A stretch of DNA of 64,000 nt, taken from assembly GCF_021341785.1 (NCBI RefSeq), contig NZ_JAJTTF010000008.1:1-64000 (forward strand). The letters run 5' to 3'. Source of the stretch: Microbacterium sp. Au-Mic1. GTDB lineage: Bacteria > Actinomycetota > Actinomycetes > Actinomycetales > Microbacteriaceae. Below, piece after piece: positions 34,224 to 43,020 of the stretch (positions are counted from its first letter, which is position 1; the number at the start of each line of letters is the position of its first letter). The translations under genes were made by a program, and so were the position numbers. The notes below the pieces were generated by a model. That model had not been told where the DNA came from and made no database searches. It was given only the letters and a program-made list of their open reading frames with translations.

Positions 34224-35033
34224 ATGTCCACACCGTCAGAGGAGACGACGACCGACAAGCATGCGGGCGGCGGTGCCGTCCTCGAGGTCGACGGACTCGT
34301 GGTGAGGTACGGCTCCCGCACGGCGGTCGACGGCGTCGCGTTCCGCATCGCGCGCGGCGAGATCCTGGGCCTCCTCGGGCCGAATGGTGCGGGCAAGACG
34401 ACGACGCTGAGCGTGATCGAGGGCCTGCGCAGGCCGGCGAGCGGATCCGTGAACGTGGACGGGATCGACGCTCTGCGCCATCCGATCGATGCCTGCTCCC
34501 GGCTCGGCGTGCAACTGCAGAGCTCAGGCTTCCAGCCCGAGCTGAGCATCGAGCAGCTGCTGCGACTCTACGCAGGGCTGTACGGAGTGCGCCTGACCCG
34601 CGCGACCGCCCGGGAGGCGCTCGACGGCGTCGGTCTGGAGCAGGAGGCGTCGAAACGCCTCAAGGGCCTGTCCGGCGGCCAGGCGCAGCGCTTCTCCCTC
34701 CTCATCGCGACGCTCCACGACCCCCTGCTGCTCCTGCTGGACGAACCGACGAGCGGTCTGGATCCGCAATCGCGGCGCAGTCTCTGGCAGCGCATCGAGG
34801 CTTCCCGACGGCGCGGCGGCAGCATCCTGCTCACGACCCATTCGATGGAGGAGGCCCAGGCCGTGTGCGACCGCATCGTGATCATCGATCATGGCCGGAT
34901 CGTCGCGACGGGCAGCCCCGCCGAACTCATCGCCGCGCATCGCGAGGATCCGCGCGTGCTCGCGATCGCACACGGCGAACCGACACTCGAGGACGTCTTC
35001 ATCGCCCTGACGGGAAGTGACCTTCGTGACTGA
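34224..35033 (+). CDS. ABC-2 type exporter ATP-binding protein
   Basis: The 269-residue ATPase has Walker A GLLGPNGAGKTTTLS, Q-loop VQLQSSGFQPELS, signature GLSGGQAQRFSLLIATL, Walker B LLLLLDEPTSGLDP, and H-loop TTHSMEEAQ. SxEE-type C-terminal sequence LEDVFIALTG is typical of DRA-like drug or antibiotic exporters. It overlaps the permease gene by 8 bp. A GGGGGAG site precedes the ATG. The substrate is unknown; a drug, lantibiotic or lipid is possible. Confidence 0.92.
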   Translation: MSTPSEETTTDKHAGGGAVLEVDGLVVRYGSRTAVDGVAFRIARGEILGLLGPNGAGKTTTLSVIEGLRRPASGSVNVDGIDALRHPIDACSRLGVQLQSSGFQPELSIEQLLRLYAGLYGVRLTRATAREALDGVGLEQEASKRLKGLSGGQAQRFSLLIATLHDPLLLLLDEPTSGLDPQSRRSLWQRIEASRRRGGSILLTTHSMEEAQAVCDRIVIIDHGRIVATGSPAELIAAHREDPRVLAIAHGEPTLEDVFIALTGSDLRD

Positions 35034-35805
35034 CACCACCATCACCCGGCCGCCACTCGGGCTGACTCTGCGCTCGCTCGTGGGCGCCGACTTCACCGTC
35101 CTCGTGCGCAGCAAGCAGACCCTGATCCTGAATCTCGCCGTGCCGATCCTGATGCTGATCATCACGAACCAGGCCGCCCGCCGGGGCGGCAGCGGATTCG
35201 GCGCCGCGGGGCCGGCCCTGATGATCGCCCTGGCGCTGAGCTACGGCCTGTTGTCATCGTCGCTGCTGGGCTACTCGATCATCGTCGCACGCGATCGCGA
35301 AGCGGGTGTGTTCCAGCGACTGCGCGTCACGCCGACGCCGACCTGGGCGATCATGCTGAGCCGTCTGCTCGTGCAGTTCGCGGCGGCGATCGCGACGGCG
35401 GTCGTCGTGATCGTCGTCGGCGGCATCATGCACGGGCTGAGCTACGGCGTGGGCACGTACCTGCTGATCTTCGTCGTCGCGATCTACGGCGCCGCGATGT
35501 TCCTCGGGATCGGGCAGGCCGTGGTCGGGCTGCTCCGTTCCTCCACCGCCGTGAACGCCCTCGGCCGGGTGCTGTACGTCGTGCTGCTCCTGCTGGGCGT
35601 CCTCGGCATCTCGGGCGTCCTCGGCGACACCTTCACCGCCATCGCGAAGTGGTCACCCGTCGGCGCCCTGATGACTCTGTTCACCGCGGTGCAGTCGGCA
35701 TCGGCCTGGACGAGCGACGACACCTGGGCGATCGTCGCGATCGGCGCCTATCTTGTGGTCTTCGCCGGGATCGGGATCCGCTGGTTCCAGTGGGAGGCGC
35801 GTTGA
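35026..35805 (+). CDS. ABC-2 type exporter permease
   Basis: This roughly 259-residue membrane protein has six predicted spans and the ABC-2 signature SIIVARDREAGVFQRLRVTPTPTWAIMLSRLLVQ (key part EAGVFQRLRVTP). ISGVLGDTFTAIAKWSPVGALM is the conserved element before the last spans. GTG at 35026 is preferred, with GGGAAG 8 bp upstream; an in-frame GTG at 35017 would lack any spacing. It is translationally coupled to the ATP-binding protein and together they form one exporter. Confidence 0.9.
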   Translation: MTDTTITRPPLGLTLRSLVGADFTVLVRSKQTLILNLAVPILMLIITNQAARRGGSGFGAAGPALMIALALSYGLLSSSLLGYSIIVARDREAGVFQRLRVTPTPTWAIMLSRLLVQFAAAIATAVVVIVVGGIMHGLSYGVGTYLLIFVVAIYGAAMFLGIGQAVVGLLRSSTAVNALGRVLYVVLLLLGVLGISGVLGDTFTAIAKWSPVGALMTLFTAVQSASAWTSDDTWAIVAIGAYLVVFAGIGIRWFQWEAR

Positions 35806-35870
35806 GCGGATCCGCACGTCCCTGGCGCGGATCCGTCTCCGGCCGGCTCGGATCCGCACGCCGGCGCTGC

Positions 35871-35954
35871 CACGATCAGCACAGGTTGTGACGATCGGCA
35901 CACGGATCCCCGGCGACACGCGTGCTGATCGTCACAGGGTGTGCTGATCGTCAC
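35871..35954. repeat. Multi-arm palindromic repeat between convergent genes
   Basis: Two tandem copies of GTGCTGATCGTCAC (35922-35935 and 35941-35954) can pair with GTGACGATCGGCAC (35888-35901) and with CACGATCAGCAC (35871-35882). The element fills the 197-bp space between the convergent permease and alarmone synthetase genes. A bidirectional terminator or extragenic repeat is likely. Confidence 0.65.
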
Positions 35955-36002
35955 ACACCCCGCGAGCTCGCGCTCGCGCACCCGAGCCCGCGCCGCGCCG
36001 CG

Positions 36003-36695
36003 TCAGACGTCGAGGGGCACCGGCGGGAGCGCTGCGAGCGGAGCGTGCGCTTCGTGGTGCAGCCGCTCCATGCGATCGTCGAGCTCGCTCGCGGCGTCGG
36101 CCGCCGCGGTGAGGTCGTCCACGAGGCGGGCGGGCACCTGGCCCTGGAACTTGTAGTGGATCTTGTGCTCGAGACTCGCCCAGAAGTCCATCGCGATCGT
36201 GCGGAACTGCACCTCGACCGGCACCATGATCGGGCCGGAGGAGAGGAACACCGGCACCTCGAGGATCGCGTGCAGGCTGCGGTACCCGTTGGCCTTCGGT
36301 GTCGCGATGTAGTCCTTCACGATGCGCACGGTGATGTCGTCCTGCGCGGTGAGCAGATCGAACAGCCGGTACACGTCGGCGACGAAGCTGCAGGTCACAC
36401 GCACGCCCGCGATGTCGGTGATGTGCTCGCGGATCGTGTCGAAGTCGGGCTCGATCCCCCTTCGAGCCACCTTCTCGACGATGCTGTCGGGCGACTTCAC
36501 CCGGCTCTTCACGTGCTCGATCGGGTTGTAGGAGTGATGGTGGGTGAACTCGTCGCGCAGGATCGAGATCTTCGTCTCGATCTCGCGCATCCCGAACTCG
36601 TACTCGTGCAGGAAGCGCTGGAACTCGTCTCGCAGCTCTCGCGCCTCGGACAGGGTCTGGTTCAGCGCATCGTCATCGAGAGGGACCGTGCTCAT
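36003..36695 (-). CDS. Small alarmone synthetase (GTP pyrophosphokinase family)
   Basis: The 230-residue protein is a stand-alone RelA/SpoT synthetase domain with no hydrolase or regulatory domains. It transfers pyrophosphate from ATP to GTP or GDP to make (p)ppGpp. Motifs are ITDIAGVRVTCSFVADVYRL, the GTP-binding G-loop around ATPKANGYRSLHAIL, and the catalytic EVQFRTIAMDFWASLEHKIHYK region (key EVQFRTIAMDFWASLEH). Length fits the RelP/RelQ class. The ATG has no ribosome site, but a TAGCGT -10 box (36703-36708, minus strand) lies 7 bp upstream, so it is probably leaderless. It diverges from the KimA-like potassium transporter gene. Confidence 0.92.
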   Translation of the reverse strand: MSTVPLDDDALNQTLSEARELRDEFQRFLHEYEFGMREIETKISILRDEFTHHHSYNPIEHVKSRVKSPDSIVEKVARRGIEPDFDTIREHITDIAGVRVTCSFVADVYRLFDLLTAQDDITVRIVKDYIATPKANGYRSLHAILEVPVFLSSGPIMVPVEVQFRTIAMDFWASLEHKIHYKFQGQVPARLVDDLTAAADAASELDDRMERLHHEAHAPLAALPPVPLDV

Positions 36696-36868
36696 GCCTG
36701 CGACGCTACGCAACAGGTGTTCGGATCTCCTGTGTGTTCGTTCTGAGCGGACCTCCGAACGCGCAGAGAGCGCTCTCCGCGAGTGCGCGGATACCCGATC
36801 CGGACACGCCCGGGATCCGTCGGCGGCAAAGAGTGATGGAACAGTGATGCAACAACCCGCGCGCGAAA

Positions 36869-36906
36869 TTGCATCCGCGCCGTTCCAGGCGTAGTTTTGC
36901 CGCTCG
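36869..36906 (+). promoter_or_regulatory. Promoter of the KimA-like gene
   Basis: A TTGCAT -35 (36869-36874), 17-bp spacer and TAGTTT -10 (36892-36897) end 8 bp before the GTG at 36906. There is no ribosome site, so transcription probably starts at or within 2 bp of the start codon. I looked here for a c-di-AMP (ydaO) riboswitch, which often precedes kimA in Firmicutes, and saw none. Confidence 0.55.
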
Positions 36907-38987
36907 TGGCAAATGACAGCCGTGAGAGCGCCGACGCCCCGCAGGTAGCCAAACGCATCCTGCTCGGCGAGCCGCTCAGCACAGAGAAGGCGAACGAGCA
37001 GCTCCTCCCGAAGCGGATGGCGCTGCCGATCTTCGCATCCGACGCGCTCTCCTCCGTGGCCTACGGTCCGCAGGAGATGCTGATGACCCTCGGCCTGGGC
37101 GGTCTGGCGTTCCTCACCTTCGCCCCCTGGGTCGCCGCGGCCGTGGTGCTGCTGCTGATCGTCATCGTGCTGAGCTACCGCAAGCTCATCCAGGCCTACC
37201 CCTCGGGCGGCGGCGACTACGAGGTCGCGTCGAAGAACCTCGGTGAGATCCCCGGCGTCGTGGTGGCTGCCGCGCTCCTCGTGGACTACATCCTGACCGT
37301 GTCCGTGTCGATCGCCTCGGGCGTGGACAACATCATCTCCGCGGTGCCGCAGCTCGACCCGTGGCGCGTGGAGCTCGCCGTCGGCTTCGTGATCCTCATC
37401 GTGATCGTGAACCTGCGCGGCGTGCGCGAGGCCTCGACGTTCTTCGCGGTCCCCACCTACATCTTCATCGGATCCGTCGGCGTCATGATCGTCACGGGTC
37501 TGGTGCGCACCTTCCTCGGCGACGCGCCGATCGCCGAGAGCTCGCAGTACGCGATGCACGGCGACCAGCTCGCGAACGCGGCGGTCATCCTGCTCGTGCT
37601 GCGCGCGTTCTCCAGCGGCTGTTCCGCGCTGACCGGCGTCGAGGCCGTCTCCAACGGCGTGCAGGCCTTCCGCATCCCGAAGATCGGCAACGCGCAGGCG
37701 ACCTTGGCGATGATGGGCGGCATCGCCATCCTGCTGTTCACCGGCCTCACGGCGCTCGGCCTGATCACGCAGGTCCACTACGCGGAGGACCCGTGCCGCG
37801 ACCTGGTCGGGTTCGCCTGCGGAACCCCGCAGCAGAGCCTCATGGCGCAGATCGCCTCGGCGGTGTTCGGCGGCGGATCCCTGCCGTTCTTCATCATCCA
37901 GGCTGCGACCGCCTGCGTCCTCCTGCTCGCCGCGAACACCGCGTTCAACGGCTTCCCCCTGCTCGGCGCGGTGCTCGCCCGCGACGGCTACGCCCCCAAG
38001 GCGCTGAACACGCGCGGCGACCGCCTCGTGTTCTCGAACGGCATGATCCTGCTCGGCATCGCCGCGATCGGCGTGCTGGTGCTGTTCCAGGCGAATCTGA
38101 CGAACCTGATCCAGCTCTACATCATCGGCGTGTTCGTGTCGTTCTCGCTCGGCCAGGTCGGCATGGTGCGGCACTGGCGACGACTGCTCGCCGGCACCAA
38201 GGTCATGAGCGTGAAGGACGCGCAGCCGGTGCGCCGCACGGCCTACACGGGTCTGGCGATCAACTCCCTCGGTGCGTCCATGACGATCGCCGTGCTCGTG
38301 ATCGTCACGGTCACCAAGTTCACGCACGGCGCATGGATGGTGTTCATCGCGATCCCGGTCCTCGCCCTGCTCATGATGGGCGTGAAGCGCTACTACCGCG
38401 ACGTCGAGCACGAGATCTCGATCGACGACACGACCCACTTCGGATCCGAGGGCGACGTCGCGATCATCCTCGTCAACCGGCTGCAGAAGCCGGTGATCAA
38501 GGCGATCGACTACGCCATCGCGGCGAAGCATCAGAAGACCATCGCCCTGCACGTCGCCGCCAATCCGGAAGATGGCGTGCAGCTGCAGAAGGACTGGCAG
38601 CAGCACCGGATCCCGATCCCGCTGGTGATCGTCGAGTCGCCGTTCCGGCACTACGCGGCCCCGGTCGAGGCCTACATCAACAAGTACCGGCAGAAGCACG
38701 GTCCGGCGGTCGTCACCGTCTACCTGCCGCAGTACATCGTCGGGCACTGGTGGGAGTCGATCCTGCACAACCGCCGCGCGCGCCGCGTGGCGAACCAGCT
38801 GATGATGGTGCACGGCGTGACCATCACGCTGGTGCCCTGGCTGCTCGACTCCTCCGAGCTCATCTACGGCCGGCGCTCCCGTCCGGTCCCCGGCCAGCAG
38901 CGTGCGGGCCGCCCGCTGTACGGCGAGGACACCTCCAAGCCCGCACGTCGGGTGCAGCGTCCGGCGGGCCCGCCCGAGCTGGGCTGA
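36906..38987 (+). CDS. APC superfamily potassium transporter, KimA-like
   Basis: This roughly 693-residue protein opens with KRILLGEPLSTEKANEQLLPKRMALP and FASDALSSVAYGPQEML, the KimA/YdaO signature (key: ASDALSSVAYGPQ). Twelve spans follow to about residue 480, then a cytosolic alpha/beta domain of about 180 residues (VAIILVNRLQKPVIKAIDYA) that resembles a UspA-like regulatory domain. KimA is a high-affinity K+/H+ symporter. The product could also be an amino-acid permease, but the N-terminal signature argues for K+. GTG at 36906 is chosen over TTG at 36897 from the promoter spacing. A 69-bp palindromic element follows the gene. Confidence 0.85.
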   Translation: MANDSRESADAPQVAKRILLGEPLSTEKANEQLLPKRMALPIFASDALSSVAYGPQEMLMTLGLGGLAFLTFAPWVAAAVVLLLIVIVLSYRKLIQAYPSGGGDYEVASKNLGEIPGVVVAAALLVDYILTVSVSIASGVDNIISAVPQLDPWRVELAVGFVILIVIVNLRGVREASTFFAVPTYIFIGSVGVMIVTGLVRTFLGDAPIAESSQYAMHGDQLANAAVILLVLRAFSSGCSALTGVEAVSNGVQAFRIPKIGNAQATLAMMGGIAILLFTGLTALGLITQVHYAEDPCRDLVGFACGTPQQSLMAQIASAVFGGGSLPFFIIQAATACVLLLAANTAFNGFPLLGAVLARDGYAPKALNTRGDRLVFSNGMILLGIAAIGVLVLFQANLTNLIQLYIIGVFVSFSLGQVGMVRHWRRLLAGTKVMSVKDAQPVRRTAYTGLAINSLGASMTIAVLVIVTVTKFTHGAWMVFIAIPVLALLMMGVKRYYRDVEHEISIDDTTHFGSEGDVAIILVNRLQKPVIKAIDYAIAAKHQKTIALHVAANPEDGVQLQKDWQQHRIPIPLVIVESPFRHYAAPVEAYINKYRQKHGPAVVTVYLPQYIVGHWWESILHNRRARRVANQLMMVHGVTITLVPWLLDSSELIYGRRSRPVPGQQRAGRPLYGEDTSKPARRVQRPAGPPELG

Positions 38988-39001
38988 CCCCGCCCGGCCG
39001 A

Positions 39002-39070
39002 CCCGTTTCGAAGCGCGCACGCTGCGGGATCCGCGCCCGAGACACCGCCACGTGCGCGCTTCGAAACGGG
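39002..39070. repeat. Perfect 19-bp inverted repeat element
   Basis: CCCGTTTCGAAGCGCGCAC (39002-39020) and its exact complement (39052-39070) flank a 31-nt centre. It lies in the 126-bp gap after the KimA-like gene and before the COG4705 gene. It probably acts as a terminator. Its size (69 bp) and form resemble the other short palindromic elements in this window. Confidence 0.75.
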
Positions 39071-39113
39071 CATCCTTGGCGGGTCCTTGGTGACGGCTTC
39101 CTAGCGTCGAAGC

Positions 39114-40403
39114 ATGACGACGACGAGCACGGCGAGAGCGGCGACCGCGGGACGCCTGCTGAACAAGGTCCCCGAGGTCACGATCTGGTTCTGGATCATC
39201 AAGATCCTGTGCACCACGGTCGGCGAGAGCTTCGCGGACTGGATCAACCTCACGCTCGGCGTGGGCCTGAGCAGCACCGCGTGGATCTTCACAGGCGTAC
39301 TCGTGGTGGTCCTCGCGGTGCAGCTGAGCCTCAAGCGCTATTCGCCGTTCCCGTACTGGTTGACGGTCGTGGTCATCTCGATCACGGGCACCCTGTACAC
39401 CGACATCCTGACCGACCAGCTCGGCGTGCCCCTGTGGGTGTCCTCGGCGGTGTTCTCGGTGCTGCTGGCGGTCGTGTTCGCGATCTGGTGGGCGCGCGAG
39501 CGCACGCTGTCGATCCACGCGATCGACACCCGCCCGCGTGAGGGCTTCTACTGGCTCACCGTGCTCGTGACCTTCGCCCTCGGCACCGCCACGGGGGACT
39601 GGACGCTGGAGCTGACCGGCTGGAGCCCGGGCGTCGCCGTGCTGCTCCCGCTCGGACTGATCCTCGCGATCACCGCGCTGTGGCGCGGCGGCGCGAACCC
39701 GGTGCTCTCGTTCTGGCTGGCTTACATCCTGACCCGGCCGCTCGGCGCCAACATCGGCGACTTCCTCGGATCCCCGGCGCAGCCCGCCAACCCGGGCGAT
39801 CCCGTCGGCCTGGGCCTGGGCACTTTCGCGACGAGCATGATCTTCCTCGGCCTGATCCTCGCCACGGTGGTCTATCTCGCCGTCACCCGGCGCGACGTCG
39901 TGGAGACCTACGACGCCACGCACGCCTCCCGGGTGATCACGAGTCCGGGCCGCGAGCGCGCCGGACTGATCGGATTCGTCGTCCTCGCCGTCGTGACCGC
40001 GGCGATCCTCACCGTGGCCTCCCTCCTTCCGCACCAGACGGCCGCGGCCGCCGACGACGGAGCCTCGAACGGTCCGGTCGCGGCCCTCACTCCGCAGCAG
40101 GTCACCGCGCACCTGCCGAAGGACGCCGTCGCGAAGTACGTGACCCTCGCGCAGACCGCCGTGCACCAGGACAAGGCCGGCGACACGGCCGGATCCCACG
40201 CGACCGTTCAGAAGATGCGCGACACGTGGGATGCCGACCAGAGCGCACTGCAGGCGGCGGACTCCACCGCATGGACGTTTCTCGACCAGGAGATGGATGC
40301 CGTGCTGCGGGCGTACGCGATCGATCACCCCGGAGTGAAGGCGGCCGCACCCGCGGCCCAGGAGGCCGAGCTCGCCGTGCTGCTGAAGGATCTCGGCGCC
40401 TGA
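39114..40403 (+). CDS. COG4705-type membrane protein with extra C-terminal helical domain
   Basis: The 429-residue protein starts NKVPEVTIWFWIIKILCTTVGESFADW, the opening of COG4705 uncharacterised membrane-anchored proteins (key: VPEVTIWFWIIKIL). About eight spans run to residue 305, including duplicated halves (FWIIKILCTTVGES / FYWLTVLVTFALGTATGDW). A soluble C-terminal part of about 115 residues (VAALTPQQVTAHLPKDAVAKY) is predicted to be helical and extracytoplasmic. The family function is unknown. A TAGCGT -10 box lies 6 bp before the ATG. The DedA gene follows 16 bp later and may be co-transcribed. Confidence 0.82.
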   Translation: MTTTSTARAATAGRLLNKVPEVTIWFWIIKILCTTVGESFADWINLTLGVGLSSTAWIFTGVLVVVLAVQLSLKRYSPFPYWLTVVVISITGTLYTDILTDQLGVPLWVSSAVFSVLLAVVFAIWWARERTLSIHAIDTRPREGFYWLTVLVTFALGTATGDWTLELTGWSPGVAVLLPLGLILAITALWRGGANPVLSFWLAYILTRPLGANIGDFLGSPAQPANPGDPVGLGLGTFATSMIFLGLILATVVYLAVTRRDVVETYDATHASRVITSPGRERAGLIGFVVLAVVTAAILTVASLLPHQTAAAADDGASNGPVAALTPQQVTAHLPKDAVAKYVTLAQTAVHQDKAGDTAGSHATVQKMRDTWDADQSALQAADSTAWTFLDQEMDAVLRAYAIDHPGVKAAAPAAQEAELAVLLKDLGA

Positions 40404-40419
40404 GCCGGAGGACGACGCC

Positions 40420-41142
40420 GTGCACCTTCTCGCCTCCTCCGTCCTGGCACCGACAGGACTCCTCCCCGATGCCTCCTCGATGCTGCACGCCTTCGGCCCG
40501 TGGGTGCTCGCGGGCATCGCGCTGCTGATCTTCATCGAGTCCGGCGTGCTGTTCCCGTTCCTCCCCGGCGACTCCCTGCTCGTCACGGCGGCGATCCTGG
40601 CCGGCCCCCTCGGGATCCAGCCGTGGCAGGTGCTCTTGGTCGGCATCCCGGCGGCCGTGCTCGGCGACCAGGTCGGGTACGTCCTGGGCAAGCGCTTCGG
40701 TCGACGGCTGTTCCGCGACGACGCGCGTGTGCTGCGCACCAGCCGCCTGGTGGAGACGGAGCGCTTCTTCGAGCGTTACGGCCCGCTGTCCCTCGTGCTC
40801 GGACGGTTCGTCCCGATCGTGCGGACGTACGTGCCGCTGGTCGCAGGAACCGCGCGCCTGCCGTACCGCCGGTTCCTGCCCTGGAACGCGATCGGCGCGG
40901 TGGCATGGGTGTGCGGGATGACGGCGATCGGCCTGCTGCTCGGCGGGATCCCCGGCGTCGTCGACAACATCGACCTGCTCATGATCGCGATCGTCGTCGT
41001 CTCGGTCGTGCCGGTCGCGATCGGCGGGGTGCGCGGGATGCTCCGCGCCCGCCGACAGCGGGAGGGCGCGGCCCAGGCCTCGCATCAGGGCCGCGTGCAG
41101 ACGGCGGCCGACCCGGATCAGGCCGGCGTCCCCAGCCGGTAG
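40420..41142 (+). CDS. DedA family membrane protein
   Basis: The 240-residue protein has the DedA/VTT domain: FIESGVLFPFLPGDSLLVTAAILAG (key ESGVLFPFLPGDSLL), FGRRLFRDDARVLRTSRLVETERFFERYGPLSLVLGRFVPIVRTYVPLVAGTARLPYRRF (key GRFVPIVRTYVPLVAG) with the essential arginines. DedA proteins act as lipid scramblases or undecaprenyl-phosphate/phospholipid flippases, supporting envelope integrity and proton-motive force. It starts with GTG, 16 bp after the COG4705 gene, with GGAGGAC upstream. The C-terminus overlaps the convergent response-regulator gene by 25 bp. Confidence 0.92.
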   Translation: MHLLASSVLAPTGLLPDASSMLHAFGPWVLAGIALLIFIESGVLFPFLPGDSLLVTAAILAGPLGIQPWQVLLVGIPAAVLGDQVGYVLGKRFGRRLFRDDARVLRTSRLVETERFFERYGPLSLVLGRFVPIVRTYVPLVAGTARLPYRRFLPWNAIGAVAWVCGMTAIGLLLGGIPGVVDNIDLLMIAIVVVSVVPVAIGGVRGMLRARRQREGAAQASHQGRVQTAADPDQAGVPSR

Positions 41143-41777
41143 CCGGATCCGCGGACCGTCTGGATGAGGTCCCGATCGGTCTTGCGGCGGAGGTAGTGCA
41201 CGTAGGTCTCGACGGTGGTCAGGCTCTCGCCCCGGGCGAACACCGCCTCGAGCAGGTACTCGCGGGAGAAGGTGCGCTCGGGCTCGGAGGCGAGCACCGC
41301 CAGGAACGCCGATTCGGCCTCGGTGAGCAGGATCCGGCCGGCATACGGCGAATCGATGCTGTGGTCGTCGGGATGGAACGTCCAACTGCCGATCGCCGTC
41401 CCCGCGACCGGTGCGGCGTAGTCGCGCGTGAGGGCGCGCAGCCGGGCGCTCAGCTCCTCGAACTCGAACGGCTTCACCAGGTAGTCGTTGGCGCCGGCAT
41501 CGAGTCCCTCGACCCGGTCGCGCAGCTCGCCGAGGGCGGTGAGCATGAGGATGGGCGCGCCGACCCTGCGCCGGCGCAGCTCGCGCACCAGCTCCTCGCC
41601 GCTCATGCCGGGCAGGCGCCGGTCCACGACGATCGCGTCGAAGCCGCGCGCCAGCACGGCATCGAGCCCTTCCTCCGCCGAATCGCACAGCTGCACCGAC
41701 CACCCGGCCGAGAGCACGTCTCGCATGATCGGGCCGAGGCGGGGATCGTCCTCGACGATCAGCAGCCGGCCGCTCAT
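41118..41777 (-). CDS. OmpR/PhoB-type response regulator
   Basis: The 219-residue regulator has a receiver domain (LLIVEDDPRLGPIM at the acidic pocket; phospho-acceptor Asp in IVVDRRLPGMSG; Lys in DYLVKPFEF) and a winged-helix DNA-binding domain (about 125-219; TEAESAFLAVL, TVETYVHYLRRKTDRDLIQTVRGSGYRLG, key VETYVHYLRRK). It overlaps the start of nothing downstream and follows the sensor kinase? In fact it precedes it: the regulator ATG overlaps the kinase stop region (41774-41777), with the kinase upstream in transcription order read as regulator first. Both genes run on the minus strand with the kinase gene at 41774-42778 transcribed first. Target genes are unknown. Confidence 0.9.
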   Translation of the reverse strand: MSGRLLIVEDDPRLGPIMRDVLSAGWSVQLCDSAEEGLDAVLARGFDAIVVDRRLPGMSGEELVRELRRRRVGAPILMLTALGELRDRVEGLDAGANDYLVKPFEFEELSARLRALTRDYAAPVAGTAIGSWTFHPDDHSIDSPYAGRILLTEAESAFLAVLASEPERTFSREYLLEAVFARGESLTTVETYVHYLRRKTDRDLIQTVRGSGYRLGTPA

Positions 41778-42778
41778 CGATCCGCTCCCTCGTCGGCGAA
41801 CGGCACGACGAGCTCGAACACCGTGCCCCCAGGCCCGGTCCGCGCCACGCGCACCGCGCCGCCGTGGCGCTCCGCGAGCTCGGCGACGAGCGCGAGTCCG
41901 ATGCCGAACCGGGTGCGCGGCCCGCTCATGCCCCCGGCCGACCCGGTGGACATGCTTCCGGCCACGGGAGATCCGTGCGCGAAGCGGTCGAACACCCGGG
42001 CCGGATCGATCCCGGTGATCCCGGATCCGCTGTCGGCCACGGCGATGCGGGCGACGGCGCGCTCCGCGACGGCCGCCACGGACACGGTGCTGTCGGCCGG
42101 CGCATGGTCGACGGCGTTGTCGATCAGCGCGACCAGGCATCGGCGCAGGTCGGCGGCGGGGAGCGCGACCTCACGGGACAGGGGCGACGTGGCGATGCGC
42201 ACCCCGCGGCCTTCCGCGAGCAGCGCCATGTCCGCGGCGGCGGCGTTCATGACCTCGGCGAGCGCACAGCTGCCGCGCTGCGGTGCCGTCCCGGTCGCTG
42301 CGGCCAGCATGTCGTCGACGATCCCCGACATGATCCCGGCGTCTTCGCGCAGCGCATCGAGGACCTCTCGACGCGGGTCGCCCGCAGGGGTGAGCAGCGC
42401 GAGCTGCTGCACACGCGCGTTGAGCACAGCCAGAGGCGTGCGCAGCTCATGACTCGCGTCGGCGACGAAGCGCTGCTGGATCCGCGCCGCCTCCTCGAGG
42501 GGGCGCACCGCCCGCCGGGCGATGAGCCACGCGGCGGCGCCGGCGCAGACGATCGCTCCGAGCCCGACCACGACCCCGCCGAGCACGAGATCCGCCGGGT
42601 CAAGGAAGATCCGCACGGAGCCCGGTTCGGGCGGCCCATTCACCTCGGCCGGCCTGGTCTGCCAGAACATGTATGCGAGGGCGAGCCCTGCGCCCAGCAG
42701 CACCAGCCCGGCGCACACGGCGGCGACCTGCCAGCCGATCGCCCTGCTCGAGCGCCGAAACTCCGCCTGCGTCTCCAC
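41774..42778 (-). CDS. Two-component sensor histidine kinase
   Basis: This roughly 334-residue membrane kinase has two spans (VAAVCAGLVLLGAGLALAYMF and VLGGVVVGLGAIVCAGAAAWL) enclosing only about 30 extracytoplasmic residues, a HisKA domain with the phospho-accepting His in FVADASHELRTPLAVL, and HATPase boxes N (LIDNAVDHAP), G1 (VADSGSGI) and G2 (RFGIGLALVAEL). The short sensor loop suggests sensing within the membrane or of envelope stress. GTG at 42778 is preferred; an earlier in-frame GTG would overlap a palindromic repeat. It is co-transcribed with the response regulator, and its promoter region faces the kdp operon. Confidence 0.88.
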   Translation of the reverse strand: METQAEFRRSSRAIGWQVAAVCAGLVLLGAGLALAYMFWQTRPAEVNGPPEPGSVRIFLDPADLVLGGVVVGLGAIVCAGAAAWLIARRAVRPLEEAARIQQRFVADASHELRTPLAVLNARVQQLALLTPAGDPRREVLDALREDAGIMSGIVDDMLAAATGTAPQRGSCALAEVMNAAAADMALLAEGRGVRIATSPLSREVALPAADLRRCLVALIDNAVDHAPADSTVSVAAVAERAVARIAVADSGSGITGIDPARVFDRFAHGSPVAGSMSTGSAGGMSGPRTRFGIGLALVAELAERHGGAVRVARTGPGGTVFELVVPFADEGADR

Positions 42779-42846
42779 CGTCCCATCTTCGCGCCCGCGG
42801 CTGTCCTCGCGCTGCAGGCGGGGAGCGAGGACCCACCACCCCACCG

Positions 42847-42909
42847 GTTTCGGGGAGCGATGTTCGCTCGATTCCGACCCCCAGGCCGACAGACATCGCT
42901 CCCTGAAAG
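42847..42909. repeat. Palindromic repeat family C, intergenic copy
   Basis: TTTCGGGGAGCGATGT (42848-42863) and ACATCGCTCCCTGAAA (42893-42908) pair with one mismatch over 16 bp. It lies in the 242-bp gap between the divergent sensor kinase and kdp operon. A degenerate relative seems to form the tail of kdpD (50561-50622). The remaining gap (42910-43020) should carry the kdp promoter, but no clear -35/-10 pair was found. Confidence 0.6.
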
Positions 42910-43020
42910 CGGGGATCCGATCGCCAGGTCGTGTGGGACCCGCATGGGTTCCCGGCGCGCGGCGTGAGCAAACCGTGAGGAAGCCCCGTCTGCGGCGAGG
43001 GAGCCGGTTCGATCGGATCC

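Noticed and set aside
36740..36905. c-di-AMP (ydaO) riboswitch before the KimA-like gene
   Set aside because: None of the conserved core segments is visible, and a promoter with 8-bp spacing leaves no room for a leader.
36003..40739. Very long open frame on the minus strand opposite the KimA-like, COG4705 and DedA genes
   Set aside because: It is Arg/Asp/His-rich antisense reading through high-GC genes. Only the first 230 codons before the stop at 36003 match a known family; the rest is a shadow.
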